A stretch of DNA of 64,000 nucleotides from Lawsonibacter sp. (lineage in GTDB: Bacteria; Bacillota; Clostridia; Oscillospirales; Oscillospiraceae): positions 1 to 64,000 of the forward strand of contig JAAWIE010000002.1 of assembly GCA_022796195.1 (NCBI GenBank), given 5' to 3'. The notes below the pieces were generated by a model that made no database searches, was not told the DNA's origin, and saw nothing but the letters and a program-made list of their open reading frames with translations. This document shows positions 56,057 to 64,000 of this stretch, one piece after another (the first letter of the stretch is position 1; every line of letters starts with the position of its first letter). Made by a program: the position numbers and the translations under genes.

Positions 56057-57430
56057 CTAATTGGACGGCTCGTCTTCTTTCAACTCGTGGGGGGCAGGCG
56101 GAATTACCGGCATATCGCCCTCCAGCTGATCGAAATAGTCCTCCTCCTGGAGCACCGGCTTGCGGTGCCGGGCAATTGCCATGATGGTAGGGTAGAGGAC
56201 AATCGCCACCAGTCCTCCTGAAAAGCCGTTGTTGTACAGGTTCATTCCCGCCACAGGCGACCCGGTGTACAGCACTACCGACGAGTGGATAAATCCGGCC
56301 ATCACTCCATACCCCCAGCCGAAGTATCCGGCAATGGGGGCCAGGGTGGTACAAAACAGGCAGGCCAGCTGAACGGCGGGCTGTGTCAGCGACCAGTCCA
56401 TCACCAGACTGCCCAGCGCCACACCCGACATGACCGGCAGAATGTTGAGCGCGTGTTTGCCAAACGCGGAAAAGCCCATCACGGTGAAGATTCCCCCCAC
56501 CGTGGGACCGTTCAGCTCCCCGCCGGAAAGCAAAATGTACGCCATGCCAATCAGGCCGTTGACGCCGGTGTTAATGGCTACCGGCGCAGGGCCGAACATA
56601 CGCAAATAGTCGCTGGGCGCCCGCCCGCTGGTCTGGAGCAGACGCCGGTAGCCAGCCCAGGCCGCCCAGATGGGCTTTCCGCTGAAAAACAGCCCGCCCA
56701 GAATCAAGATCACACAGAGAATGAGCAGAACTCCCCCAAACGTAATGTTATACCCTGTGGCCCAGCGGTAGTGGGTGGTAGGGTCCGCCCCGAGAGAGGA
56801 CATGAGCGGGACACAGATAAAAGCCACCAACCCGCAGGCAAAACCGATGTTATAAAGGTTCATGCCGTTCTGAATCCGGTATGTATAGGTAGCCAGCGGC
56901 GGCATGATGAAGCCGATCGCCAGCCCGACCAGCACTCCCTCCACGGGTCCGCCCCACCCGTTGTCCAGGGCAATATAGCTGACGATGGGGGCCAGGGCGG
57001 TGGCCATCAGGCCGATCCCGATGTTGCCCGCCGCCGGCTGGCGGCGCACCCGGGTATACAGCCAAGTTCCGGCCAAAATGGGCCAGATGTTGACAAAATT
57101 CTTGCCGAACAGCGAAAAACCTGACATCAGACCAATTTCCACCAGGGTCATACCATTGAGCGTATCCTGCGCCAGATAGAGCACACATATGGAAATCCCG
57201 GTGACAATCGCCGAATTTACCAGCGCCGCTCCCGGCCCAGCCACCAAAACGTAATCGGTAATCAGGGCGTCCTCGGTGGTAATTATGGCGTACAGTCCCC
57301 GCAGGATGCCTTTCGGCGTATCCATCAGCAGACCCGCTGAGGCCATCAGGATCACAAAAGCCCACAGATATCGGAACATCCTGTCATACCGGGCCTGATG
57401 CTCATGGTGCAGGAGGTGGAAAAATCCCAT
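56057..57430 (-). CDS. DUF1576 membrane protein with internal duplication
   Basis: 457 residues, about twelve hydrophobic segments. Two homologous halves are visible: GFSLFGK (104-110) with GFSAFGK (319-325), and GMNLYNIGFACGL (189-201) with GMNLYNNGFSGGL (395-407), an offset of about 210 residues. The tail is acidic and cytoplasmic-looking. This matches DUF1576; the inverted or parallel repeat pattern with Gly/Asn-rich loops suggests a transporter, but no substrate is known. AAGGAGTG lies upstream of the ATG. Confidence 0.88.
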   Translation of the reverse strand: MGFFHLLHHEHQARYDRMFRYLWAFVILMASAGLLMDTPKGILRGLYAIITTEDALITDYVLVAGPGAALVNSAIVTGISICVLYLAQDTLNGMTLVEIGLMSGFSLFGKNFVNIWPILAGTWLYTRVRRQPAAGNIGIGLMATALAPIVSYIALDNGWGGPVEGVLVGLAIGFIMPPLATYTYRIQNGMNLYNIGFACGLVAFICVPLMSSLGADPTTHYRWATGYNITFGGVLLILCVILILGGLFFSGKPIWAAWAGYRRLLQTSGRAPSDYLRMFGPAPVAINTGVNGLIGMAYILLSGGELNGPTVGGIFTVMGFSAFGKHALNILPVMSGVALGSLVMDWSLTQPAVQLACLFCTTLAPIAGYFGWGYGVMAGFIHSSVVLYTGSPVAGMNLYNNGFSGGLVAIVLYPTIMAIARHRKPVLQEEDYFDQLEGDMPVIPPAPHELKEDEPSN

Positions 57431-57557
57431 AGACGGTCACTCCTTGTATCTCGACACTTCGCTTGGAATGTATAAACTATAGGTCCAGGCGGGAGGCAGC
57501 GAAACTATGGCAAATGCGATTATTCGCCGCCTGTCACCGCCCCAAACGGGGCGGTTT

Positions 57558-58457
57558 CTAATTGTTCTGGGCAAAATATTCCCTTGTCTGCTGTGCATTT
57601 CTACGGATTTCTTCCGCCAGAGCTTCCATTGTGGGAAACTTCCGCTCGCCCCGCAGACGCTTGTGGAACTCCATTCTTACGGTGTGGCTGTACAGGTCCC
57701 CCGAAAAATCTAAAATGAAGCCTTCCACCGTAATCCGCCCGTCGTTGTCAGCCACAGTAGGCCGTACCCCGACGTTCGTCACGGCACAGCGGTGCTGGCC
57801 GTCAAACCAAACCCGAGTTGCGTAGACACCGAAGGCGGGGACAATCACCCGCTGTGGAATCCGGAGATTTACGGTGGGAAACCCTAAGGCAGAGTGCCCG
57901 ATTCCTTTGCCATGGCCCACCTGCTGGGTGAGGATGTGGGGGTGGCCCAAAAACTGGGCGGCCCGTTCCAGCTCCCCCTGCGCCACCAGATTGCGGATGT
58001 AGGTGGACGAGATGGTGATACCGTCCCGCTCAATCTTTTGAATAATGTCACAGCCTACCCCCAGCTCCGCACACTTCGCCTTCAGCCGCTCCGGGTTGCC
58101 CTGCCCCATATATCCGAAGTGGAAGTCGTGACCGGCCACCACATGGACCACCCCCAGCTCTCCCACCAGATAGTTTGTAATAAAATCCTGCCAATCCATG
58201 CGCTGCATGGCGTCGAAAGGGGCCACTACCGCTTCCTGAATCCCGTAATACTGGCGCATGAGCCAGATTCGGTCCTCCACGGCGCTCAGCAGCGGAACTG
58301 TTTGCCCTGTGATAACAGCGGCAGGACTGCGGTCAAAGGTAAACGCGCAGGGGACCGCCTCCAGCTGGTCCGCCCGCTCCTTTACTCTTTGCAGAAGGGC
58401 TCCGTGGCCCAGATGGACCCCGTCGAAGAAGCCCAGGGCAATCACTCGTTTGGTCAT
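57558..58457 (-). CDS. ribF: Bifunctional riboflavin kinase / FAD synthetase
   Basis: 299 residues. The N-terminal adenylyltransferase has GFFDGVHLGHGALL (9-22) and ISSTYIRNLV; the C-terminal kinase has GFPTVNL and TVEGFILDFSGDLY. It converts riboflavin to FMN and then FAD. The ATG at 58457 has GAGGTG upstream and lies four bases after the truB stop, the usual truB-ribF order. A hairpin ACCGCCCC/GGGGCGGT (57536-57555) lies just after the stop. Confidence 0.96.
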   Translation of the reverse strand: MTKRVIALGFFDGVHLGHGALLQRVKERADQLEAVPCAFTFDRSPAAVITGQTVPLLSAVEDRIWLMRQYYGIQEAVVAPFDAMQRMDWQDFITNYLVGELGVVHVVAGHDFHFGYMGQGNPERLKAKCAELGVGCDIIQKIERDGITISSTYIRNLVAQGELERAAQFLGHPHILTQQVGHGKGIGHSALGFPTVNLRIPQRVIVPAFGVYATRVWFDGQHRCAVTNVGVRPTVADNDGRITVEGFILDFSGDLYSHTVRMEFHKRLRGERKFPTMEALAEEIRRNAQQTREYFAQNN

Positions 58458-58461
58458 GGTA

Positions 58462-59331
58462 TCACACCTCAAAAAAACTTTTTACGGTGGTCAGCTTGCC
58501 GCCCTTGGCCCGGCACACGGCCAGGAACGTCCCGTCCTGAGAATACACTCTGTATTCACCTTGGTCCAGTTCCGGTAGGACCGCTGTCATTCCGTTGCGA
58601 ATTTTTTTCTCCACAGCAGACGGGAGAACCAGTTTTTTACGGTCCGGAAAGAGGCGGTCCACCGGCAGGAGCAGGGCGGCGGGGTCCTCCGCTGCCTGGA
58701 CCTGTTCCAACGTTACCGCATCTTCCAAAGTAAAGCCCGCCGCCATAGTCCGGCGCAAAGACGCCATACAGCCGCCGCAGTCCAGGGCCTGTCCCAAATC
58801 GTGGCAGAGGGTTCTAATATAGGTTCCCTTGGAACAGCGGACCCTGATTGTATAAAGGGAATCCCCTTGCTGATCTACGATTTCCAAGCACTTGATGGTT
58901 ACCGGTCTGGCAGGGCGTTCCACTTCACGGCCTTTCCGGGCCAGTTCATAGAGCTTTTTGCCATTGATTTTGATGGCGGAATACATAGGGGGAACTTGCA
59001 GAAGATCGCCTCGGAATTTTTCCAGCGCCGCTTCCAGCTCTCCCCCAGCAATGGAGACGGGCCGTTCCTCCAGCACCTCGCCGGAGGTATCCTGGGTATT
59101 GGTAATAACACCTAGTTTTAGTCCGGCGACATATTCCTTATCGGATTTTTCCGCAAACTCCACCGCCCGGGTGGCCCGGCCCATAAAGACAGGCAGGACC
59201 CCGGTCGCCATGGGGTCCAGCGTCCCCCCGTGGCCCACCCGCTTCTCATGAAAAATGCCCCGTAATTTGGCGCATACATCCATAGAAGTCCAGCCTGCCG
59301 GTTTGTCCACAATTAAAATTCCGCTAGCCAT
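58462..59331 (-). CDS. truB: tRNA pseudouridine55 synthase
   Basis: 289 residues. The catalytic Asp39 lies in GGTLDPMATGVL, and KGTYIRTLCHDLG near 160 is the second family motif. It isomerises U55 in the T loop of tRNAs. The start overlaps nrnA by eight bases, and ribF follows, as in many Firmicutes. Confidence 0.96.
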   Translation of the reverse strand: MASGILIVDKPAGWTSMDVCAKLRGIFHEKRVGHGGTLDPMATGVLPVFMGRATRAVEFAEKSDKEYVAGLKLGVITNTQDTSGEVLEERPVSIAGGELEAALEKFRGDLLQVPPMYSAIKINGKKLYELARKGREVERPARPVTIKCLEIVDQQGDSLYTIRVRCSKGTYIRTLCHDLGQALDCGGCMASLRRTMAAGFTLEDAVTLEQVQAAEDPAALLLPVDRLFPDRKKLVLPSAVEKKIRNGMTAVLPELDQGEYRVYSQDGTFLAVCRAKGGKLTTVKSFFEV

Positions 59332-60271
59332 GCCGCACCTGCTCCATCGCGTCTATGATCCTCCGGCGTACCTCTTCCACGGTCCCGGCCAGCATGGCCC
59401 CGGCGGCGGCGGCGTGGCCTCCTCCACCCAGAAGAGCGCACACTTTGCTGGCATTCAGGTCGCCGGGGTCGGTGCGCAGAGAAATTTTCACATGCCCGTC
59501 CGCGGTTTCCTTCAAGGTGATCCCATTTTTGACGCCCTCAATCTGGCCTACAAAGGCGGAGATATTATCCATATCCCGCTCATCCGCCCCTACGTCCTCC
59601 ACAATCGTTCGGGTGATAAAAACAATAGCGGTCTCGCCGCCGTCCCGCAGCTCCAGTCCCTGGACCAGCAGACTCTCCAGCTTCAGCCGCTTCCAAGTCC
59701 GAGTGCGGAACAAGAGGCGGTTGACCGGGTAGGGGTCAAAGCCGGACTCCATCAGCTCCGCCGCTGTCCAGTGGACGGAGGCATCCGTGTTGCTGTACTG
59801 AAAACAGCCGCAGTCGGTGGACACCGCCACATAGAGTGCCTCCCCAATCTCCGGAGTAATTGAGGCAAACTGTCTCACAATTTCATACACGATCTGCCCG
59901 CAGGCGGCTTTCGTGCTGTCCAAACAGGTCTCTGCGGCAAAAAACTCCTGGCTGGGGTGGTGGTCAATGGCCAAATCCACCCGGTCCAGGTACTTTTCTG
60001 CGTTGTCGGGGAAAAGGGATCGAGCCGCAATGTCCACCGACACCACGGTGTCCGGGGCAAAGTCCTCCGGAGCGGTGAGCGGCTCCAGATAGGGAGTAAA
60101 CAGCTCTGTCAAACCAGTGTTGCGCAGAACATAGGCCGTCTTACCGATCTGACGCAGGGCACGGCACAGTCCGGCAGCACAGCCGCTGGTATCCCCATCG
60201 GGCCGGATGTGGGTCAAAATCAAAATCTTGTCCCGGCTCATAAGGAATTGGGCCGCTTCTTGGGTGGTCAT
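59324..60271 (-). CDS. nrnA: DHH family phosphoesterase, NrnA-like (nanoRNase / pAp phosphatase)
   Basis: 315 residues. Metal ligands are His21, Asp25 and Asp27 in HIRPDGDTSG, then Asp80 (VSVDIAARS) and DHH at 103-105; the DHHA1 domain ends with GGGGHAAAAG. NrnA degrades very short RNAs and dephosphorylates 3'-phosphoadenosine 5'-phosphate. It lies between rbfA and truB, a standard position. Three bases separate it from rbfA. Confidence 0.94.
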   Translation of the reverse strand: MTTQEAAQFLMSRDKILILTHIRPDGDTSGCAAGLCRALRQIGKTAYVLRNTGLTELFTPYLEPLTAPEDFAPDTVVSVDIAARSLFPDNAEKYLDRVDLAIDHHPSQEFFAAETCLDSTKAACGQIVYEIVRQFASITPEIGEALYVAVSTDCGCFQYSNTDASVHWTAAELMESGFDPYPVNRLLFRTRTWKRLKLESLLVQGLELRDGGETAIVFITRTIVEDVGADERDMDNISAFVGQIEGVKNGITLKETADGHVKISLRTDPGDLNASKVCALLGGGGHAAAAGAMLAGTVEEVRRRIIDAMEQVRHG

Positions 60272-60274
60272 CGC

Positions 60275-60661
60275 TTAACCCTCCTCTAAAATAATGTGTT
60301 CGTTGGCCGGATTGGCGGGCTTGACCACCTCCGGGTCTCGGAGCATCTCCAGAATATGAGCGCCTTTTGCCATGGAGTCATCCTGGAAGAAGGTAAGCTC
60401 TGGCGTGTGGCGCAGATTCAAAGCCCGCCCCAGCTCCCGGCGGAGATACCCAGCGGCCGATTTCAGGCCCTTGAGGATCTGGGCGCTGTCCTTCTTGTCC
60501 AGCGCCGAGATATAGACCTTGGCAAATTTCAGGTCCGGGGTAACGTCCACCGCTGTCACCGAGATCATCCCTGTCACACGGGGGTCCTTTACGGTGGGAA
60601 TGAGGGCGGCCAGCTCCCGCTGGACCTCCTCGTTGATGCGTCCAATTCGATTGCCTGCCAT
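60275..60661 (-). CDS. rbfA: 30S ribosome-binding factor A
   Basis: 128 residues. KH-type fold with RIGRINEEVQRELAALI at the start, DPRVTGMISVTAVDVTPDLKFAKVYIS in the middle and RHTPELTFFQDDSMAKGAHILEML at the end. It binds the 16S 5' helix during small-subunit maturation. It follows a small unknown gene and infB, as expected. Confidence 0.96.
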   Translation of the reverse strand: MAGNRIGRINEEVQRELAALIPTVKDPRVTGMISVTAVDVTPDLKFAKVYISALDKKDSAQILKGLKSAAGYLRRELGRALNLRHTPELTFFQDDSMAKGAHILEMLRDPEVVKPANPANEHIILEEG

Positions 60662-60673
60662 AGTTTTCTCCTC

Positions 60674-61078
60674 TTAAATCGTAATATTGAAACAGATCTC
60701 TTTTGCGGTTAAAAACTGCTCCAGCGCCTCCAAGTCGAAGTCCTCCAAACTACCCCGGAAACGGGGCGGGCATTTTACGTTTACATCGCCTACCCATAGA
60801 CTCCACAGCTCCAGGCTGTCTCCCTGAGCGAAGTTTTCCTCCAGATAGGCCCGCAGATTCGCTAGATCCCGCTCATCTTTTTCCAAGTCTATCTCATACC
60901 GGAAGGGCTTCATCGGACAGTTCAGCTCCTCCACTGCCTGACGGTAGTACTCCAGCTCCACCACCCGAAATCCCCGCAGAAGCGTGATCATATATCCTTC
61001 GCTCTCGCTGCTTCGAAATTCCTGATGGTCGCAGAGAGGCAGTTCTTTTCCTGAAGCCAGCACATAAATTCGGCTCAT
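60674..61078 (-). CDS. Hypothetical protein between infB and rbfA
   Basis: 134 residues. No family was recognised. It looks like a small alpha/beta protein (SRIYVLASGKELPLCDH, then LRAYLEENFAQGDSLELWSLWVGD) with no signal peptide or membrane segment. The ATG has AAGGGATG upstream, and it lies 12 bases before rbfA, so it is probably part of the translation-factor operon or driven from the gap that contains an XRE relic. Function unknown. Confidence 0.75.
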   Translation of the reverse strand: MSRIYVLASGKELPLCDHQEFRSSESEGYMITLLRGFRVVELEYYRQAVEELNCPMKPFRYEIDLEKDERDLANLRAYLEENFAQGDSLELWSLWVGDVNVKCPPRFRGSLEDFDLEALEQFLTAKEICFNITI

Positions 61079-61109
61079 AACATCATCCCTTGTACGGAAC
61101 TAGATTGAT

Positions 61110-61199
61110 TTACTGCCGCTCCCGCACATCAGAGCGGCCCATAAGATAGTCTAAACTTACGTTAAAAAAATCTGCAATTGCCACCAATCCTGGAACATT
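61110..61199 (-). pseudogene. Relic of an XRE regulator C-terminus in the infB-rbfA gap
   Basis: The minus-strand frame ending at 61110 reads VPGLVAIADFFNVSLDYLMG, then RSDVRERQ and stop, a typical XRE regulator end. A TAG interrupts the frame just upstream and no N-terminus remains before infB. It is a second relic of this type in the window. Confidence 0.7.
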
Positions 61200-61223
61200 G
61201 AGCTATTGAGCTTTAAGCAAACA

Positions 61224-61247
61224 GGGGCGGGCGAAAACGCCCGCCCC
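61224..61247 (-). terminator. Stem-loop after infB
   Basis: GGGGCGGGCG (61224-61233), loop AAAA, CGCCCGCCCC (61238-61247). On the minus strand it is followed by TGTTTGCTT, a weak T-run, so partial read-through to rbfA is likely. Confidence 0.7.
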
Positions 61248-61258
61248 ATTGGCTTCTC

Positions 61259-63625
61259 TTATACCTCAATCTGTTCCATCAGATATGCTTCAATGATATC
61301 ACCCTCTTTGATGTCCTGGAACTTCTCAAAGGTGATGCCGCACTCGTAGCCCGAGGCCACCTCTTTCACCGAGTCCTTGAACCGCTGGAGGGAGGCAATC
61401 GCACCATCATAAATGACAATGTTGTCCCGCAGCAGACGCATCTGGGCGTTGCGCTGCATCTTGCCATCCAGCACGTAGCACCCGGCCACCATACCCACAC
61501 CGGTAATCCGGAAGACATTGCGCACCTCAGCCCGGCCCAGGTCCACTTCTTTAAACTTGGGCGTCAGCATCCCCTTCATGGCCGCTTCAATCTCATTGAT
61601 CGCGTCGTAGATGACCCGATACATCCGCATATCCACACCCATGCGGACTGCGGAATCCTTTGCGTTGTTGTCCGGGCGGACGTTGAAGCCCACAATGATG
61701 GCCCCGGAAGTGCCGGCCAGCATAACATCGCTCTCGCTGATGGCGCCCACGGCGCAGTGGATCACCCGGACCCGGACTTCCTCATTGGTCATCTTCTCCA
61801 GGGAGGCTTTCACGGCCTCGGCGGAACCCTGAACGTCGGCCTTCACGATAATATTGAGATTCTTCATCTCGCCAGCCTGAATCTGACTGAACAGATCCTC
61901 CAGCGACACCTTGCCCACCGGCGAAACGGTGGCAACTTTCAAATCGTGCTTGCGCTGTTCCACCAGCTCCCGGGCCATGCGCTCGTCGGCTACGGCGTGG
62001 AAATCGTCGCCGGCTCCAGGAACCTCGCCCATACCGATGATCTCCACCGGTACGGAGGGGCCAGCCTCCTCCAGCTTTCGGCCCCGAGCGTCGGTCATCG
62101 CCCGAACACGGCCCACGGCGGTACCAGCAATAATAACATCGCCCTGTTTCAAGGTACCCTTCTGCACCAGAAGGGTCGCCACAGGGCCGCGGCCCTTATC
62201 CAGCCGCGCCTCAATCACCGCGCCGTGGGCGGAGCGGTTAGGATTGGCCTTCAGCTCCTGCACCTCAGCGGCGAGGACCACCATATCCAAAAGATTGTCG
62301 ATGCCCATACCCGTCTTGGCCGAAATGGGACACACAATGGTCTCGCCGCCCCACTCCTCGGGCACCAGGGCATATTCGGTCAGCTGCTGCATGATCCGGT
62401 CGGGGTTGGCAGCGGGCTTATCCATCTTGTTGATGGCCACAATAATGGGGATATTGGCCGCTTTTGCGTGGTTGATAGACTCCACCGTCTGAGGCATAAT
62501 GCCATCATCGGCGGCCACCACCAGAATGGCCACGTCGGTAATCATGGCACCCCGAGCCCGCATAGCGGTAAACGCTTCGTGGCCGGGGGTATCCAGGAAG
62601 GTGACGGTATTCCCCTTCACATCCACCTGATAAGCGCCGATGTGCTGGGTAATTCCTCCGGCCTCGCCGGAGACCACGTTGGCGTGGCGGATATAGTCCA
62701 GCAGAGAAGTCTTGCCGTGGTCCACGTGGCCCATGACCACCACCACGGGGGCACGGGAGACCAAGTCCTCATCCTTGTCCTCGGCGGTGTCGATGAGGCG
62801 CTCCTCAATGGTGACGATTACCTCTTTCTCCACCTTGCACCCCATCTCCTCAGCAATGATGGCGGCGGTGTCGAAGTCAATCACGTCGGAGAGAGAGGCC
62901 ATAACTCCATTTTTGATCAAGCATTTGACCACCTCGGCCCCCGTCTTCTTCATACGGGAGGCCAGCTCACCTACGCCGATTTCGTCGGGAATGAGCACCT
63001 TGGTGGGGGCCTTTTTGGCAATCTCCAGCTGGAGGCGGCGCATCCGGTCCTGTTCCTCCTGGCGGCGCTTGCTGCCGAAGGACTGGCCTCTGCCGCCCTG
63101 CTGACGGCCCCGCTGATTCTGCTTTTGAATCTTCTGCTTGCCGCCCCGAACGTCCTGGCGGCGCTGGTCGGTAAAGTTCTCCAGCCGCTCGTCATACTTA
63201 TCCAGGTTCACCGCCGGACCGCCCCGGGTGTCCACCACTTTCTTGGCGGGAACGCGGGAGGCAGGCTGCTGAACCGGCTGTTTAGCCGGCTGGCTGGGCT
63301 GGGGAGCTGGCTTACTTCCCTGGGCCGTCTGGGGTTCCTTCTTCTCCCCCTTGGGGGCGGCGGGCTGTTTGGGCGCTGGTTCTTTTTTGTTCTCCGGCTC
63401 ATGATACACGTCAGCATAGACCTGCTCAATGGAGTCGATCTGGTTGTGCTGGGTCAAATACTCAAACACAATGGACAGCTCCAGGTCGTTCAGCGGCTGC
63501 ATGTGATTTTTGGGCGGATGGCCGTACTGAGTCAGGATGTCCATGACCTCCTTAGAAGGCAGAACCTTCCCGTTCTTCTTAAAGTCCTTGGCTACCTTAT
63601 GGACTGGATATTTCGTCATCATCAT
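61259..63625 (-). CDS. infB: Translation initiation factor IF-2
   Basis: 788 residues. A variable N-terminus rich in Lys, Gln and Pro (75-200) is followed by an IF2-N domain ([20 protein letters not shown], 210-229), the GTPase domain with GHVDHGKT (299-306), DTPGHEAF and NKMD, and the C-terminal domains ending [26 protein letters not shown]. It positions initiator tRNA on the ribosome. Three successive ATG codons follow GAGGTG; the first (63625) is used. It lies 19 bases after the L7Ae-family gene. Confidence 0.97.
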   Translation of the reverse strand: MMMTKYPVHKVAKDFKKNGKVLPSKEVMDILTQYGHPPKNHMQPLNDLELSIVFEYLTQHNQIDSIEQVYADVYHEPENKKEPAPKQPAAPKGEKKEPQTAQGSKPAPQPSQPAKQPVQQPASRVPAKKVVDTRGGPAVNLDKYDERLENFTDQRRQDVRGGKQKIQKQNQRGRQQGGRGQSFGSKRRQEEQDRMRRLQLEIAKKAPTKVLIPDEIGVGELASRMKKTGAEVVKCLIKNGVMASLSDVIDFDTAAIIAEEMGCKVEKEVIVTIEERLIDTAEDKDEDLVSRAPVVVVMGHVDHGKTSLLDYIRHANVVSGEAGGITQHIGAYQVDVKGNTVTFLDTPGHEAFTAMRARGAMITDVAILVVAADDGIMPQTVESINHAKAANIPIIVAINKMDKPAANPDRIMQQLTEYALVPEEWGGETIVCPISAKTGMGIDNLLDMVVLAAEVQELKANPNRSAHGAVIEARLDKGRGPVATLLVQKGTLKQGDVIIAGTAVGRVRAMTDARGRKLEEAGPSVPVEIIGMGEVPGAGDDFHAVADERMARELVEQRKHDLKVATVSPVGKVSLEDLFSQIQAGEMKNLNIIVKADVQGSAEAVKASLEKMTNEEVRVRVIHCAVGAISESDVMLAGTSGAIIVGFNVRPDNNAKDSAVRMGVDMRMYRVIYDAINEIEAAMKGMLTPKFKEVDLGRAEVRNVFRITGVGMVAGCYVLDGKMQRNAQMRLLRDNIVIYDGAIASLQRFKDSVKEVASGYECGITFEKFQDIKEGDIIEAYLMEQIEV

Positions 63626-63644
63626 AATGAACGCACCTCGATTC

Positions 63645-64000
63645 TCAGGAGTGCCGGAATTTGCCGGTCAATCGGCGGCCTCCGGGGCCGCGTGTCTTCT
63701 CGCTGGGGCGGTCGGGTCCACCGTGCCGGGTTCCGGTATCCCGGGCCGGGCCGTCCTTCAGACGCCGGCGGGCTTTGGGCGGACGGGTCTTCTCGGGCCC
63801 AGGCGGCGCCTCTTCTTTTGGGGGTGGCGCCCAAGGTTTTCGCTTGCCCTGGCGGAGATTTTTTTCATGCTGGCGCTGCTCCTTCTGCCTCTGGTAGACC
63901 CGATCCGCCCTGGTGCGCAGCTGCTGGGCGGCGGGGCCGTACCGCTGCGGGTCTCGGGCGGACAGTTTTTCCACCACTGCGGCGGCAAAGCCTGCGTCGG
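63645..64000 (-). CDS. Partial L7Ae-family (YlxQ-like) protein, C-terminal part
   Basis: Only the 3' part lies in the window; the frame stays open to the right edge. The visible N-terminal residues ([12 protein letters not shown]) resemble the last helix of L7Ae/L30e-type YlxQ proteins, and the rest is a basic extension with [20 protein letters not shown] and then a Pro/Arg/Gly-rich tail. YlxQ lies between nusA/ylxR and infB in Firmicutes, and this gene is directly upstream of infB. Such proteins bind RNA. The basic extension is longer than usual; the true start lies outside. Confidence 0.75.
   Translation of the reverse strand, partial: DAGFAAAVVEKLSARDPQRYGPAAQQLRTRADRVYQRQKEQRQHEKNLRQGKRKPWAPPPKEEAPPGPEKTRPPKARRRLKDGPARDTGTRHGGPDRPSEKTRGPGGRRLTGKFRHS

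Overview
The window looks like chromosome from a moderately GC-rich anaerobic Firmicute, most likely an Oscillospiraceae (Clostridium cluster IV) gut bacterium of the Flavonifractor/Lawsonibacter/Intestinimonas kind. This is inferred from the strong AGGAGG ribosome sites, sigma-A type promoters with 17-base spacers, frequent TTG/GTG starts, GlnRS beside Firmicute-type genes, a TAXI-TRAP transporter, a DUF1836 regulator, YtrA/YtrB-type ABC genes and the ylxQ-infB-rbfA-nrnA-truB-ribF gene order. No rRNA, tRNA, CRISPR array or intact prophage was seen.

Layout. 0.1-3.1 kb: ychF, a small unknown protein, a split chromate-type transporter and a small membrane protein with an HEXXH motif. 3.2-7.0 kb (minus): uvrC, rsmD, coaD and a coiled-coil protein, with ptsH (HPr) upstream. 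7.5-12.8 kb (minus): a gamma-glutamyltransferase, then a J-like membrane protein overlapping a short Hsp70. 13-16.7 kb: a small XRE regulator facing a 53-residue protein across a palindrome, trxB-trxA, and glnS. 16.9-20.2 kb: lipoprotein receptor and fused permease of a TAXI-type TRAP transporter. 20.3-29.0 kb: an HEXEH-motif protein, a VOC protein, a CLC channel, queT behind a structured leader, an HD protein, sfsA, two small paralogues, recR, rpe and ilvA. 29.2-39.2 kb: a MATE exporter, an AT-rich pocket with a secreted unknown protein, a SpoVB-like flippase, a CmpB-like membrane protein, DUF1836, DegV, prmA, a 2-hydroxyacid dehydrogenase and XpaC.

39.5-55.7 kb is the cell-surface part of the window: a VanW/G5-like wall protein, DUF2461, a truncated group II intron, a 1031-residue protein with flagellin-like ends around a glycine-rich repeat domain, a DUF2971 protein, a 1091-residue GLUG/coiled-coil surface protein translationally overlapping an MMPL transporter, and a GntR-regulated ABC operon. 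56-64 kb (minus) returns to core genes: a duplicated DUF1576 membrane protein, ribF, truB, nrnA, rbfA, a small unknown, infB and the end of an L7Ae-family gene cut by the window edge.

The least conventional elements are the flagellin-ended protein and its sigma-D-like box, the GLUG/MMPL pair, the Hsp70/J-like membrane pair, a thioredoxin reductase without a normal NADPH site, an apparent ATA start codon, and the intron remnant ending in a terminator. All family calls come from reading the translated sequences; no database search was run.
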